DNA from: Methylobacterium tarhaniae
GTDB taxonomy: Bacteria > Pseudomonadota > Alphaproteobacteria > Rhizobiales > Beijerinckiaceae
Assembly (NCBI RefSeq): GCF_001043955.1
Contig: NZ_LABZ01000037.1
Span: 1 to 64,000, forward strand
Direction: 5' to 3'
Length of the DNA: 64,000 nt
Each line of letters opens with the position of its first letter. Position 1 is the stretch's first letter. The position numbers and the translations under genes are program-made. Shown in pieces: positions 1-9,060 of the stretch. The notes below the pieces were generated by a model. It searched no databases and had not been told where the DNA came from. It saw only the letters and a program-made list of their open reading frames with translations.

Positions 1-77
1 CCGGCGGCGAGGCGCCGCGCCACCGCACCGCCCACCCCGCCCGTCGCGCCCAGCACCAGGGCTGTCCTCGTCGTCAT
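1..77 (-). CDS. NAD(P)-binding Rossmann protein, N-terminal fragment
   Basis: Only the first 25 codons are in the window; the gene runs off the left edge. The reading begins MTTRTALVLGATGG and continues VGGAVARRLAA. This is a beta strand followed by a glycine-rich GATGGVG dinucleotide-binding loop, typical of NmrA-like or short-chain dehydrogenase proteins. A GAGGAGAG ribosome binding site lies a few bases upstream of the ATG at 77. It is divergent from the LysR gene at 171, with a 93-bp shared promoter region, the usual layout of a LysR regulator and its target. Substrate cannot be told from the fragment. Confidence 0.6.
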   Translation of the reverse strand, partial: MTTRTALVLGATGGVGGAVARRLAA

Positions 78-170
78 CGCGCTCTCCTCGGTCGGTGACG
101 GCCGGAGATCTGCCAGGATGAGAGCATCGCGAAAATTGCCGAAGCGCGGCGATCGGCTATACGGTTTTGC

Positions 171-1055
171 ATGACCGAACCGAGCTGGGACCATTACCGC
201 GCCGCCCTGGCGGTGCTGGAGGAAGGCTCGCTCTCCGGCGCCGCGCGGGCGCTCGGCCTCACGCAGCCGACCCTCGGCCGGCAGATCGCGGCCCTGGAGC
301 AGGTTCTGGGCGTCGCGCTGTTCACCCGCTCGCCCACCGGCCTCGCGCCGACCGAGGCCGCCCTGACCCTCGCGCCCTACGCGCGGTCCCTGAAGGCGAC
401 CGCGGACGCCCTGCGCCGGGCGGTGACGGCGGAAGCCGAGGGCCTCACCGGCCGGGTGCGGATCACCGCCTCCGAGGTGGTCGGCGCCGAGGTGCTGCCC
501 GCGATCCTGGCCGCCCTCCACGCGCGCCATCCCGGCCTCGCCCTCGACGTGGTGCTCTCCGACCGTATGCAGGACCTCCTGCGGCGGGACGCCGACATCG
601 CGGTGCGCATGGCGCCGCCGACGCAGGAGGCCTTGGTGGCGCGCCGGGTCGGCACCGTCCGCCTCGGATTGTATGGGCATCGCCGCTACCTCGACCGGCG
701 CGGCATGCCGGAAGGCCCGGGGGACCTCGCCCGGCACAGCGTGATCGGCTTCGACGCCGAGACACCGTTCCTGCGAGCGATGATGCGGGCGGCGCCGGCC
801 CTCTGCGAGGCGCCCTTCGCCTGGCGCAGCGACAGCACGCTGGCGCAGCTCGCGGCTCTCCGGGCCGGGTTCGGCCTCGGGGCCTGCCACACCGCCCTCG
901 CCGCCCGCGACCCGGACCTGATCCGGGTGCTGCCGGACATCGTCTGGGAGCTGCCGACCTTCGTGGCGATGCACGAGGACCTGCGCGCCCTGCGCCGCTG
1001 CCAGGTGGTGCTCGACGCGCTGGCGGAGGGGATGGCGGCCTATTGCGCCGGGTGA
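171..1055 (+). CDS. LysR-family transcriptional regulator
   Basis: This is a 294-residue protein of normal LysR length. Residues about 6-64 form the winged helix-turn-helix, with the segment SLSGAARALGLTQPTLGRQI and then LEQVLGVALFTR. Residues about 90-290 form the substrate-binding-protein-like effector domain. It probably senses a small ligand and controls the divergent oxidoreductase gene at 1-77, since LysR regulators commonly act on a divergently transcribed neighbour. The ATG at 171 gives the standard short N-terminus before the HTH. A GC hairpin at 1056-1073 follows the stop. The ligand and target are inferred from position only. Confidence 0.88.
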   Translation: MTEPSWDHYRAALAVLEEGSLSGAARALGLTQPTLGRQIAALEQVLGVALFTRSPTGLAPTEAALTLAPYARSLKATADALRRAVTAEAEGLTGRVRITASEVVGAEVLPAILAALHARHPGLALDVVLSDRMQDLLRRDADIAVRMAPPTQEALVARRVGTVRLGLYGHRRYLDRRGMPEGPGDLARHSVIGFDAETPFLRAMMRAAPALCEAPFAWRSDSTLAQLAALRAGFGLGACHTALAARDPDLIRVLPDIVWELPTFVAMHEDLRALRRCQVVLDALAEGMAAYCAG

Positions 1056-1073
1056 GGGGGCCGGACGGCCCCC
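1056..1073. terminator. GC hairpin between convergent genes
   Basis: GGGGGCC and GGCCCCC form a perfect 7-bp stem around a GGAC loop, between the stop codons of the LysR gene (+) and ftsY (-). There is no clear T run on either side. It may serve as a weak bidirectional terminator. Confidence 0.5.
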
Positions 1074-1078
1074 GGGCT

Positions 1079-2509
<1,431 letters not shown>

Positions 2510-2592
2510 CCGCACTTGCTCCAGACCCTGTGGACGATCTAGGGCGGCCTGCCCCGAACTTCGCCCGCATCCGCCGCCACCGCGACAGGCTC

Positions 2593-3285
2593 ATGATCGT
2601 TGACGACATACTCTCGCGGCTCCTCTACCGCGATGCCCTCGTGCTCGTCATCGACAAGCCGGCGGGATTGCCGGTGCATCCGGGGCCGAAGGGCGGCGAG
2701 ACGCTGACCCAGCACCTCGATGCCCTGCGCTTCGGCCTGCCGCGCCGGCCCGAGGCCGCTCACCGCCTCGACCGCGACACCTCGGGCTGCCTGGCGCTGG
2801 GGCGCCATGCCAAGGCGCTGGCCCGGCTGAACGCCCTGTTCGCGCAGGGCCGCGCCGAGAAGACCTACTGGGCCCTGGTCGAGGGCGGCCCCGCGGAGGA
2901 ACTCGGCGAGATCGACCTGCCGTTGATGCGCCGCTCCGACGATCCCCGCAGCTGGTGGATGAAGACCGATCCCGCGGGCGACCCTTCGCTCAGCCGCTGG
3001 CGGGTGCTGGGGCGCGATCCCGCCTCCGGACGGACCTGGCTGGCCCTGACGCCGGTGACCGGGCGCACCCACCAGCTGCGCGTCCATTGCGCCGCCATGG
3101 GTTGGCCGATCCTCGGCGATCCGATCTACGGCAGCGCCCCGCGCCAGGGCGGGCCGGGACTGCATCTCCACGCCCGGGCGCTCGCCCTGCCGCTCTACCC
3201 GAAGAAGCCGGCGATCACCGTCGAGGCGCCGGCGCCCGGGCACATGCGGGAGGGGTTGCGGGCCTGCGGGATGGTGGAGGGGTGA
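2593..3285 (+). CDS. RluA-family RNA pseudouridine synthase
   Basis: This enzyme converts specific uridines in rRNA or tRNA to pseudouridine. The 230-residue protein has the family signature HRLDRDTSG, with catalytic Asp near residue 60, plus VIDKPAGLPVHPG near the N-terminus and the C-terminal segment GRTHQLRVHCAAMGWPILGD. No S4 domain is present, so it is a short, catalytic-domain-only member. The ATG at 2593 is preferred because upstream in-frame codons read into the region opposite the ftsY start. The target RNA site cannot be decided from sequence. A CGATGCG/CGCATCG inverted repeat follows the stop. Confidence 0.88.
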   Translation: MIVDDILSRLLYRDALVLVIDKPAGLPVHPGPKGGETLTQHLDALRFGLPRRPEAAHRLDRDTSGCLALGRHAKALARLNALFAQGRAEKTYWALVEGGPAEELGEIDLPLMRRSDDPRSWWMKTDPAGDPSLSRWRVLGRDPASGRTWLALTPVTGRTHQLRVHCAAMGWPILGDPIYGSAPRQGGPGLHLHARALALPLYPKKPAITVEAPAPGHMREGLRACGMVEG

Positions 3286-3314
3286 CGATGCGATCCACCC
3301 TCATCACCGCATCG
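3286..3314 (+). terminator. Inverted repeat after the pseudouridine synthase gene
   Basis: CGATGCG (3286-3292) pairs with CGCATCG (3308-3314) directly after the TGA at 3283-3285. There is no strong T tract. It is a candidate terminator or transcript-end structure. Confidence 0.35.
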
Positions 3315-3325
3315 CAAATTTGACT

Positions 3326-3462
3326 CGGAAGACGACTCATACCATCGGCCTAAGATGCTGACGCATCAGGCCGCTGACTCATCTCGAATTTTCGATGCCA
3401 AACCATAGGCCCGGCGAAAATTCGAGAACGGAACCAAAGGTCGTTTTCAACGACCGTTGGTA
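3326..3462 (-). repeat. Stop-linked dispersed repeat, copy A
   Basis: Read on the minus strand, this starts one base-step after the mtaB TGA (3463-3465). It carries ACCAACGGTCG, then ACGACCTTTGGTTCCGTTCT, then GGCATCGA and AATTCGAGATGA, then GATGCGTCAGCATCTT and GGCCGATGGTA. Copies B (14472), C (18074) and D (60515) share the same order of blocks. The first about 30 bases fold into ACCAA/TTGGT plus GGTCGTT/AACGACC with a GAA loop. I do not recognise the family. Confidence 0.8.
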
Positions 3463-4695
3463 TCACGCCGCCTGCAAGACCCGTCCGTCATGCGAGGCGA
3501 TACGCAGATCGACGAGCGTCCCCGCCTCCACCCCCTCCGGCAGCCGAACCGGCAGGAACCCTTCCGTCCGCCCGATGCCGCCGCGCTCGGCCAGCACCCG
3601 GTGGGTCTCGCCGATCTCGCGGTCGAGGCGGCGGGCGAAGGCGGCGGCGCCGGCCTCGCGCAGGCGGGCGGCGCGCTCGCGGATCGCCGCGGGGGCGACC
3701 TGGGGCATCCGGGCGGCCGGCGTGCCGGGACGGGGCGAGTAGGGGAAGACGTGGAGCTGGGCGAGGCCGCATTCCTCGACGAGATCGAGGGAGCGGGCGA
3801 ACTGCGCCTCGGTCTCGGTCGGGAAGCCGGCGATCAGGTCGGCGCCGAACACAGCATCCGGCCGCAAAGCGCGGATCTCGGCGCAGAACCGGATGGCGTC
3901 GTCGCGGCCGTGGCGGCGCTTCATGCGCTTGAGGATCAGGTCGTCCCCGGCCTGGAGCGAGAGGTGGAGATGCGGCATCAGCCGCGCCTCCTCGCCGAAA
4001 GCCGCCACCAGCTCCGGATCGGCCTCGACGGAATCGATCGAGGACAGGCGCAGGCGGTCGAGGGCCGGCACCTCGCGCAGGATCGCCCGCACCAGGGCGC
4101 CGAGGGTGGAGCCGCCGAGGTCGCGGCCATAGGCCGTGAGGTCGACGCCGGTCAGCACCACCTCGCGGGTGCCGGCCTCCACCAGGGCGCGGACCTGCGC
4201 CACGACGGCGGCGACGGGCACCGAGCGCGAGTTGCCGCGGCCGAACGGGATGACGCAGAACGTGCAGCGGTGGTCGCAGCCATTCTGCACCGGCAGGAAG
4301 GCGCGGGTGCGCGCCCGCATCGGCGTCGCGTCGGGCAGGGGATCGGCTTCCGGAGCCATCACGTCGTCGATCCGCACCCGCTCGGGAGACGGATCGGTCC
4401 AGATCCCCGGATCGAGCTTGCGGCGGTTGCCGAGGATCTCGGCCACTTCCGGCATGGCGGCGTAGGCGTCGGTTTCGACCTGCGCACCGCAGCCCGTCAC
4501 CACGACCCGCGCCGCCGGGTTCGCCCGCGCGGCGGCCCGGATCGCCTTGCGCGCCTGCCGGCCGGCCTCCGCCGTGACCGCGCAGGTATTGACGAGGAGA
4601 AGGCCGGTCCGGCCCGCCCCTTCCGCCTGCCGGCGCATCGCCTCCGATTCGGCGGCGTTGAGGCGGCAGCCGAAGCTCAGGACCTCGACGCCCAT
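3463..4695 (-). CDS. mtaB: tRNA N6-threonylcarbamoyladenosine (t6A37) methylthiotransferase MtaB
   Basis: MtaB is a radical SAM enzyme that methylthiolates t6A at position 37 of tRNAs reading ANN codons. The 410-residue protein begins [20 protein letters not shown], matching the UPF0004 domain with cysteines for the auxiliary cluster (FGCRLN, NTCAVT, GCGAQ). The radical SAM cluster motif CDHRCTFC follows near residue 137, with a TRAM-like C-terminal region. The ATG at 4695 overlaps the dapF stop by one base (TGATG), implying translational coupling in a dapF-mtaB operon. The gene is followed immediately by repeat copy A. Confidence 0.92.
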   Translation of the reverse strand: MGVEVLSFGCRLNAAESEAMRRQAEGAGRTGLLLVNTCAVTAEAGRQARKAIRAAARANPAARVVVTGCGAQVETDAYAAMPEVAEILGNRRKLDPGIWTDPSPERVRIDDVMAPEADPLPDATPMRARTRAFLPVQNGCDHRCTFCVIPFGRGNSRSVPVAAVVAQVRALVEAGTREVVLTGVDLTAYGRDLGGSTLGALVRAILREVPALDRLRLSSIDSVEADPELVAAFGEEARLMPHLHLSLQAGDDLILKRMKRRHGRDDAIRFCAEIRALRPDAVFGADLIAGFPTETEAQFARSLDLVEECGLAQLHVFPYSPRPGTPAARMPQVAPAAIRERAARLREAGAAAFARRLDREIGETHRVLAERGGIGRTEGFLPVRLPEGVEAGTLVDLRIASHDGRVLQAA

Positions 4696-5597
4696 CACGC
4701 CGCCCCGGGCGGGGCGCAGACGCCGAACAGCGACGGCGCGAAGGTGCCCTCGTGCTCCAGCTCGGTCGGGCCGGTCATGCGCACGTGGTCGTCCTCGCCC
4801 CAGGCGATGCGCAGGTCGCCGCCCGGCAGGGTCACGGTGGCCTCGCGGCCGGTGAGCCGCAGGCGCGCGGCCGCGACCAGGGCGGCGCAGGCGGCAGTGC
4901 CGCAGGCGCGCGTCAGGCCGGCGCCGCGCTCCCAGACCCGCAAACGGATGCGGGACCGGTCGATCACCTGGGCAAGCGAGATGTTGGCCCGGTCCGGGAA
5001 GATCGGGTGCGATTCGAGCAACGGGCCGATCCGGGCGAGGTCGTAGGTCTCCGGGTCGCGCTCGACGAAGAACACCGCGTGCGGGTTGCCCATGCTGACC
5101 GCGCCCGGCGAGTGCAGCACGGGATCGTCGATCGGCCCGACCTGCAACTCGATGCGGCGGGTATCGGGGAACGGCTCGGCGAGCGGGATCTCGTCCCACT
5201 TCAGGCGCGGCGCCCCCATGTCGACGGTGAAATCGACGGGGGACACGCGCACGACCTCGAGGAGACCGGGCCGGGTCTCGAGGGTCAGGTGCTCGCCCCG
5301 GACCGGGCGGGCCATGACCGGGTCGTCCAGCATCGCCCAGGCGACGCAGCGGGTGCCGTTGCCGCAGGCGCCGGCCTCCGAGCCGTCGGTGTTGTAGATC
5401 CGGACATAGGCGTCGGTGCCCGGGGTGACCGGATCGTGCAGCACCATCATCTGGTCGAAGCGCGAGGCCGGGTCGGCCGCGATGGCGCGGGCCTCCTCCG
5501 GCTGCACCCGCACGTCGCTCCCGCGCAGGTCCAGCACCACGATCTCGTTGCCGAGCCCGTTCATCTTCAGGAAGCGGCGATGGGCGAGGGGAGACAC
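4695..5597 (-). CDS. dapF: Diaminopimelate epimerase
   Basis: DapF converts LL- to meso-diaminopimelate for peptidoglycan and lysine synthesis, in the cytoplasm. The two catalytic cysteines are visible in the motifs [12 protein letters not shown] and [13 protein letters not shown], and the N-terminal [10 protein letters not shown] motif is intact. From the GTG at 5597 ([16 protein letters not shown]) the protein is 300 residues, slightly above the usual 275-290. An internal ATG at 5564 would remove the conserved FLK segment and is less likely. Together with lysA at 41754 it completes the last lysine steps within this window, though not in one operon. Confidence 0.94.
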   Translation of the reverse strand: MSPLAHRRFLKMNGLGNEIVVLDLRGSDVRVQPEEARAIAADPASRFDQMMVLHDPVTPGTDAYVRIYNTDGSEAGACGNGTRCVAWAMLDDPVMARPVRGEHLTLETRPGLLEVVRVSPVDFTVDMGAPRLKWDEIPLAEPFPDTRRIELQVGPIDDPVLHSPGAVSMGNPHAVFFVERDPETYDLARIGPLLESHPIFPDRANISLAQVIDRSRIRLRVWERGAGLTRACGTAACAALVAAARLRLTGREATVTLPGGDLRIAWGEDDHVRMTGPTELEHEGTFAPSLFGVCAPPGAA

Positions 5598-5806
5598 GGG
5601 CAGGATTCTCCGGGCCGGTACACGGTTCAGGTGGGGATCGGGCGGTGTATGGACCAGAACCGGCGCGCAGGCGAGCCGGCAGGGCGCCGAGACGAGAGCC
5701 GTGTCCTCACGCTCTCGCGATGGGCCCGCAACGGCTTTGCGCTTGACGCGTTCGATCCGGCCGGCGATGCCGGCCCTCGCTTGAAGCCCGGAGCGCTCCG
5801 CCCGTG

Positions 5807-6580
5807 ATGAAGACCCGCCTCCCGACGATCGCGATCGGCCTCGCCGCGTCCCTGGCCTGCGGGGCCTCGGTCCTGGCGCAGCAGCCCGCCCCGGCACCAT
5901 CGCCCGCACCCGCACCCTCACCGGCCGCGCCCCCGGCCGGCACGCCCTCGCCGGCGCAATCGACGCCGCTGCCGACCACCACGGCGCCGGGTCCCGGCCC
6001 GGGAGCGAACCAGGCGCCGATCCCGCCCGCGCCCGAGAAGGCGCTGCCGCCCGCGACCCCGGTTCCGCCGACCGCCGGGCGCGTGCCGCTCGTCGCCAAT
6101 CCGGGCGATCCCTCGGATGTCGACGAGGTGACCCTGCCGGCCAAGCCCGCCGCGATCCTGTCCGGGACGGCGAAGTGGGATCAGGCGGTGCCGAGCCTCA
6201 AGGAGGCGATCGCCAAGGCCGAGGCGGCGCTCGCGCAGGCCGGCATCAAGGCGACCGGCAAGCCGATCTCGGTGTTCACCCGCACCGACGACGACGGCTT
6301 CCAGTACGAGGTGATGGTGCCGGTGGAGGCCGCCCCGAACCCGCGTCCCGCCGGCCTGCCGGATGACCTGCGCTTCGGCGCCACGCCGAGCGGCAAGGCC
6401 CTGCGCTTCACCCACAAGGGTCCCTACGAGAGCATCGACCAGACCTACGAGACGGTGACGGCCTATCTCGACGCCAAGGGCATCATCGTCCAGGACGCCT
6501 TCGTCGAGGAATACCTGACCCCGCTCAACAGCCCGTCCGACGAGGCGCTGGAGGTCAACATCTACGCGCTGCCGAAATAG
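5807..6580 (+). CDS. Secreted GyrI-like effector-binding domain protein
   Basis: The 257-residue product has a Sec-type signal peptide ([19 protein letters not shown], cleavage near VLAQ), then a proline/alanine linker over residues about 28-95. The C-terminal domain (about 110-257) resembles the GyrI/AraC effector-binding fold: [18 protein letters not shown], a central [15 protein letters not shown], and ending VNIYALPK. GyrI-like domains bind small ligands and are usually cytoplasmic, so an exported version is unusual. The ATG at 5807 is chosen over an in-frame GTG at 5804. It is convergent with ccmG across a hairpin. Function is not known. Confidence 0.72.
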   Translation: MKTRLPTIAIGLAASLACGASVLAQQPAPAPSPAPAPSPAAPPAGTPSPAQSTPLPTTTAPGPGPGANQAPIPPAPEKALPPATPVPPTAGRVPLVANPGDPSDVDEVTLPAKPAAILSGTAKWDQAVPSLKEAIAKAEAALAQAGIKATGKPISVFTRTDDDGFQYEVMVPVEAAPNPRPAGLPDDLRFGATPSGKALRFTHKGPYESIDQTYETVTAYLDAKGIIVQDAFVEEYLTPLNSPSDEALEVNIYALPK

Positions 6581-6585
6581 GGTTT

Positions 6586-6601
6586 CGAGGCGTCAGCCTC
6601 G
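6586..6601. terminator. Short hairpin between convergent genes
   Basis: CGAGGC-GTCA-GCCTCG forms a perfect 6-bp stem with a 4-base loop, in the 25-bp gap between the GyrI-like gene and ccmG. It could act as a small bidirectional terminator. Confidence 0.45.
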
Positions 6602-6605
6602 CCCC

Positions 6606-7205
6606 CTACTTCATCGCCCGGACCCGAGCCAGGAAGGCGTCGTAGTTCTCCGGCGTCAGGATGCCGACGAGCTTCTCGCGGATCCGCCCGTCCGGCCCGA
6701 TCACGAAGGTCTCCGGCACGCCGTAGACCCCGAGATCGATGCCGACCCGGCCGGTCTCGTCGGCGCCGACGGCCTTGAACGGGTTGCCGTGGCGGCCGAG
6801 GAAGCGGCGGCCGTTCTCCGGCTGGTCCTTGTAGTCGATCCCGACGAGGTTCACGCCGTCGCGGGAGAGCCGCACCAGCATCGGGTGCTCGATCTGGCAC
6901 GGGGCACACCACGACGCCCAGACGTTCAGCACCGTCACCTTGCCCTTGAAGTCGGCGGCGTTGAGGCCCGGCACCGCGACGCCGCCTTCCGTCAGGCCGG
7001 GCACCGGCGGCAGGGCGAAATCCGGCACCTGGCGGCCGATCAGCGCCGAGGGGATGGCGGAGGGGTCGTAGCCGGTGGTGAGGAGCTTGCCGAGGAAGAT
7101 CCCGGCGAGGCCCGCGAAGGCGAGGAGCGGCAGCAGGAACAGGAGCCGGCTGCGGCGCGGCGCGTCCTCGGTCTCCTCGACCGGGTGAACGGGGGCGTCG
7201 CTCAC
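6606..7205 (-). CDS. ccmG: Thiol:disulfide interchange protein CcmG (DsbE/CycY)
   Basis: CcmG is a membrane-anchored periplasmic thioredoxin that reduces apocytochrome c cysteines before haem ligation. The 199-residue protein has one N-terminal membrane segment (residues about 20-42, LLFLLPLLAFAGLAGIF) and a thioredoxin fold with active site WASWCAPC near residue 98. The IGPDGRIREKLVG element lies later in the chain. It starts with GTG at 7205, and the ccmD TGA overlaps that start, so it is translationally coupled downstream of ccmC-ccmD. Confidence 0.93.
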   Translation of the reverse strand: MSDAPVHPVEETEDAPRRSRLLFLLPLLAFAGLAGIFLGKLLTTGYDPSAIPSALIGRQVPDFALPPVPGLTEGGVAVPGLNAADFKGKVTVLNVWASWCAPCQIEHPMLVRLSRDGVNLVGIDYKDQPENGRRFLGRHGNPFKAVGADETGRVGIDLGVYGVPETFVIGPDGRIREKLVGILTPENYDAFLARVRAMK

Positions 7206-7354
7206 CGACGGCCCCGCGGTTCCCGTGCGAGGCGGGCGAGCGCCCGCTCCTGCGCCCGCCGGTCGAGGATCGCGTGGGCGACGAGGCCGAGGATCACCAG
7301 GGCGGTGAAGCCGTAGGCGCCGAGGATGAAGGCGGCGTGGGGGCCGAGATCCAT
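7202..7354 (-). CDS. ccmD: Haem exporter protein CcmD
   Basis: This small 50-residue gene fits exactly between ccmC and ccmG. It reads MDLGPHAAFILGAYGFTALV and then a charged tail, LDRRAQERALARLAREPRGRR. That is one membrane helix followed by a basic cytoplasmic tail, the CcmD pattern. CcmD helps release holo-CcmE from the CcmABC complex. The stop overlaps the ccmG GTG start, and the start lies 4 bases after the ccmC stop codon. Confidence 0.85.
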   Translation of the reverse strand: MDLGPHAAFILGAYGFTALVILGLVAHAILDRRAQERALARLAREPRGRR

Positions 7355-7358
7355 GATC

Positions 7359-8126
7359 TTACGCCGCCTGCGGGGCCAGCAGGGCGGCGTCGAGCCGCTC
7401 GGCTTCGAGGATGGTCAGGGTACGCACGCGCCGGCGCAGGATCTCGGTGCGCATCGCCTGGAGGTGGAGGGCGACGCCCAGCACCGAGGCGGCGGCGATC
7501 ATCGCGAGCAGCGGATAGAGCATGGTCGGGTGGATGGTCGGCCCACCCATCCGCAGGATCGAGGCCGGCTGGTGCAGGGTCGACCACCAGTTCACCGAGA
7601 ACTTGATGATCGGCAGGTTGACGGCGCCGACGAGGGTGAGGATCGCGACCGCCCGGGCGGCCCGGTTCGGGTCCTCGATGGTGCGCCACAGGGCGAGCAG
7701 CCCGCAATAGATCAGGAACAGCACCAGCATCGAGGTCAGGCGCGCGTCCCAGACCCAGTAGGTGCCCCACATCGGCTTGCCCCAGAGCGAGCCGGTGACG
7801 AGGCAGATCAGCGTGAAGGCGGCGCCGATCGGGGCCGCGGCGCGTTGCGCCACGTCGGCGAGGGGATGGCGCCAGATCAGGGTGCCGAGGGCCGAGACCG
7901 CCATGGCGCCGTAGAAGAACACAGCCATCCAGGCCGCCGGCACGTGGATGTACATGATCCGGACCGTCTCTCCCTGCTGGTAGTCGGGCGGGGCGACGAA
8001 CCAGGTCAGGTACTGGCCGACGGCCAGCAGCACGAATGCGAGGCCCGCCACCCAGGGCAGGAGAGCCCCGGACCAGCGCATGAAATGGCCGGGCTGCGCC
8101 AGCCGCGTGAGACGACCCATCGACAT
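7359..8126 (-). CDS. ccmC: Haem exporter / haem-handling protein CcmC
   Basis: CcmC is an inner-membrane protein that presents haem to the chaperone CcmE during cytochrome c maturation. The 255-residue product has about six membrane helices and the tryptophan-rich WWD signature (WGTYWVWDARLTS near residue 130), with conserved haem-ligand histidines in MYIHVPAAW and GPTIHPTM. The start is the ATG at 8126 (MSMGRL), or 8120. It heads ccmC-ccmD-ccmG. In many alphaproteobacteria ccmA and ccmB lie directly upstream; here they are about 1.5 kb away behind opposite-strand genes. Confidence 0.93.
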   Translation of the reverse strand: MSMGRLTRLAQPGHFMRWSGALLPWVAGLAFVLLAVGQYLTWFVAPPDYQQGETVRIMYIHVPAAWMAVFFYGAMAVSALGTLIWRHPLADVAQRAAAPIGAAFTLICLVTGSLWGKPMWGTYWVWDARLTSMLVLFLIYCGLLALWRTIEDPNRAARAVAILTLVGAVNLPIIKFSVNWWSTLHQPASILRMGGPTIHPTMLYPLLAMIAAASVLGVALHLQAMRTEILRRRVRTLTILEAERLDAALLAPQAA

Positions 8127-8289
8127 GCCGCCGGTGTAGCGCGCGGGCGTCCCCCGGGGCAATGCGGACGAACGGCGCAGAGGGGCGCGGGCGACGGGGG
8201 CTGGCACGGGGGCTGTGGACCGGGCGGAACGAAGCGTGGCGGTGACGGTTATCGCTGCGACTTTTCGCGGCGACCGGAGTGCTCCCGCC

Positions 8290-8463
8290 ATGTTGAAATG
8301 GGCGATCATCTTCTTCGTGATCTCGCTGGTGGCCGGTGCGCTGGGCTTCACCAACGTGGCGTCAGGCGCACGCGGTATCGCGCGGCTGCTGTTCGGCCTG
8401 TTCCTGGTGATCGCGGTGGTGATCGTGATCGCGGCGGTGCTGCTGGGTCAGGCGGTGTTCTAG
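8290..8463 (+). CDS. DUF1328 small membrane protein
   Basis: This 57-residue protein ([20 protein letters not shown], then [20 protein letters not shown]) has two membrane helices. It matches the DUF1328/YtjA family of small proteins, which are common in proteobacteria and often linked to stress conditions. The role is unknown. It is the first of four plus-strand genes that sit between the minus-strand ccmC and ccmB. The ATG at 8290 gives the standard family length. Confidence 0.82.
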   Translation: MLKWAIIFFVISLVAGALGFTNVASGARGIARLLFGLFLVIAVVIVIAAVLLGQAVF

Positions 8464-8509
8464 GCGGCGAGCGGGCCTCCCCCGGCGCCGTGGGCCGGGG
8501 GAGGGGGTG

Positions 8510-8965
8510 ATGAAGGGTACGATACGCTTGGCGACGAAGGACGATGCGGCGGAGGTCAGCCGCGTCGTCCTTTCGGCATTGCACGAGAGCAATGCCCGTG
8601 ATTACGGCCCGGACACCATCGCCCGGGTCGCGCGGGGCTTCATGCCGGACGGGATCGCCGCGATGATCGCGGGGCGTCAGGTCTTCGTGGCGGTGGACGA
8701 CGAGAGGATTCTCGGCACAGCGAGCCTGGACGGCGGTGTCGTGCGTGCCGTCTTCGTCGCGCCCGACGCACAGGGGCGCGGCATCGGCCGGGCCTTGATG
8801 GCCGAGATCGAGCGGACCGCGCAGGGGGCGGGCGTCGCGACGCTGACCTTGCAATCCTCTCTGACTGCCGTTGGCTTCCACGACAGGCTCGGGTTCCGGA
8901 CGGTGCGGGAGCACCATCATGGCGATGAGCGGACGATCGTCATGGCACTGCAACTGGAGTCGTGA
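8510..8965 (+). CDS. GNAT-family N-acetyltransferase
   Basis: This 151-residue acetyltransferase shows the acetyl-CoA binding motif APDAQGRGIGRALM at residues about 83-96, and a typical C-terminal SSLTAVGFHDRLGFRTV. The substrate is not predictable. The ATG at 8510 is preferred over the in-frame GTG at 8507. It lies 46 bp after the DUF1328 gene, on the same strand, within the block that separates ccmC from ccmB. Confidence 0.82.
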   Translation: MKGTIRLATKDDAAEVSRVVLSALHESNARDYGPDTIARVARGFMPDGIAAMIAGRQVFVAVDDERILGTASLDGGVVRAVFVAPDAQGRGIGRALMAEIERTAQGAGVATLTLQSSLTAVGFHDRLGFRTVREHHHGDERTIVMALQLES

Positions 8966-9000
8966 CGGCCGGAACCCCGCGCATCCGGGTTTGCGCCGAC

Positions 9001-9028
9001 TTGCCATCGTGCCATTACTGTATATACT
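9001..9028 (+). promoter_or_regulatory. Sigma-70-like promoter for brnT-brnA
   Basis: TTGCCA (9001-9006) and TATACT (9023-9028) are spaced by 16 bases, a near-consensus housekeeping promoter. The predicted start of transcription falls in the palindromic region at 9033-9060, just before brnT. Confidence 0.5.
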
Positions 9029-9032
9029 CAAA

Positions 9033-9060
9033 TCATGAGGTCATGAACCATGAGGTTCAT
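9033..9060. promoter_or_regulatory. Palindromic operator candidate at brnT start
   Basis: Two TCATGA palindromes (9033-9038, 9041-9046) are followed by a perfect ATGAACC/GGTTCAT inverted repeat with a 4-base spacer (9043-9060). The repeat overlaps the predicted transcript start and the brnT ATG at 9050. BrnT-BrnA modules are autorepressed, so this is the likely BrnA/BrnTA binding site. That is inference from position and symmetry. Confidence 0.5.

Noticed and set aside
5603-5921. An upstream extension of dapF of about 100 codons
   Set aside because: The extra residues are arginine- and serine-rich without similarity to DapF. The GTG at 5597 already includes the conserved [10 protein letters not shown] start.
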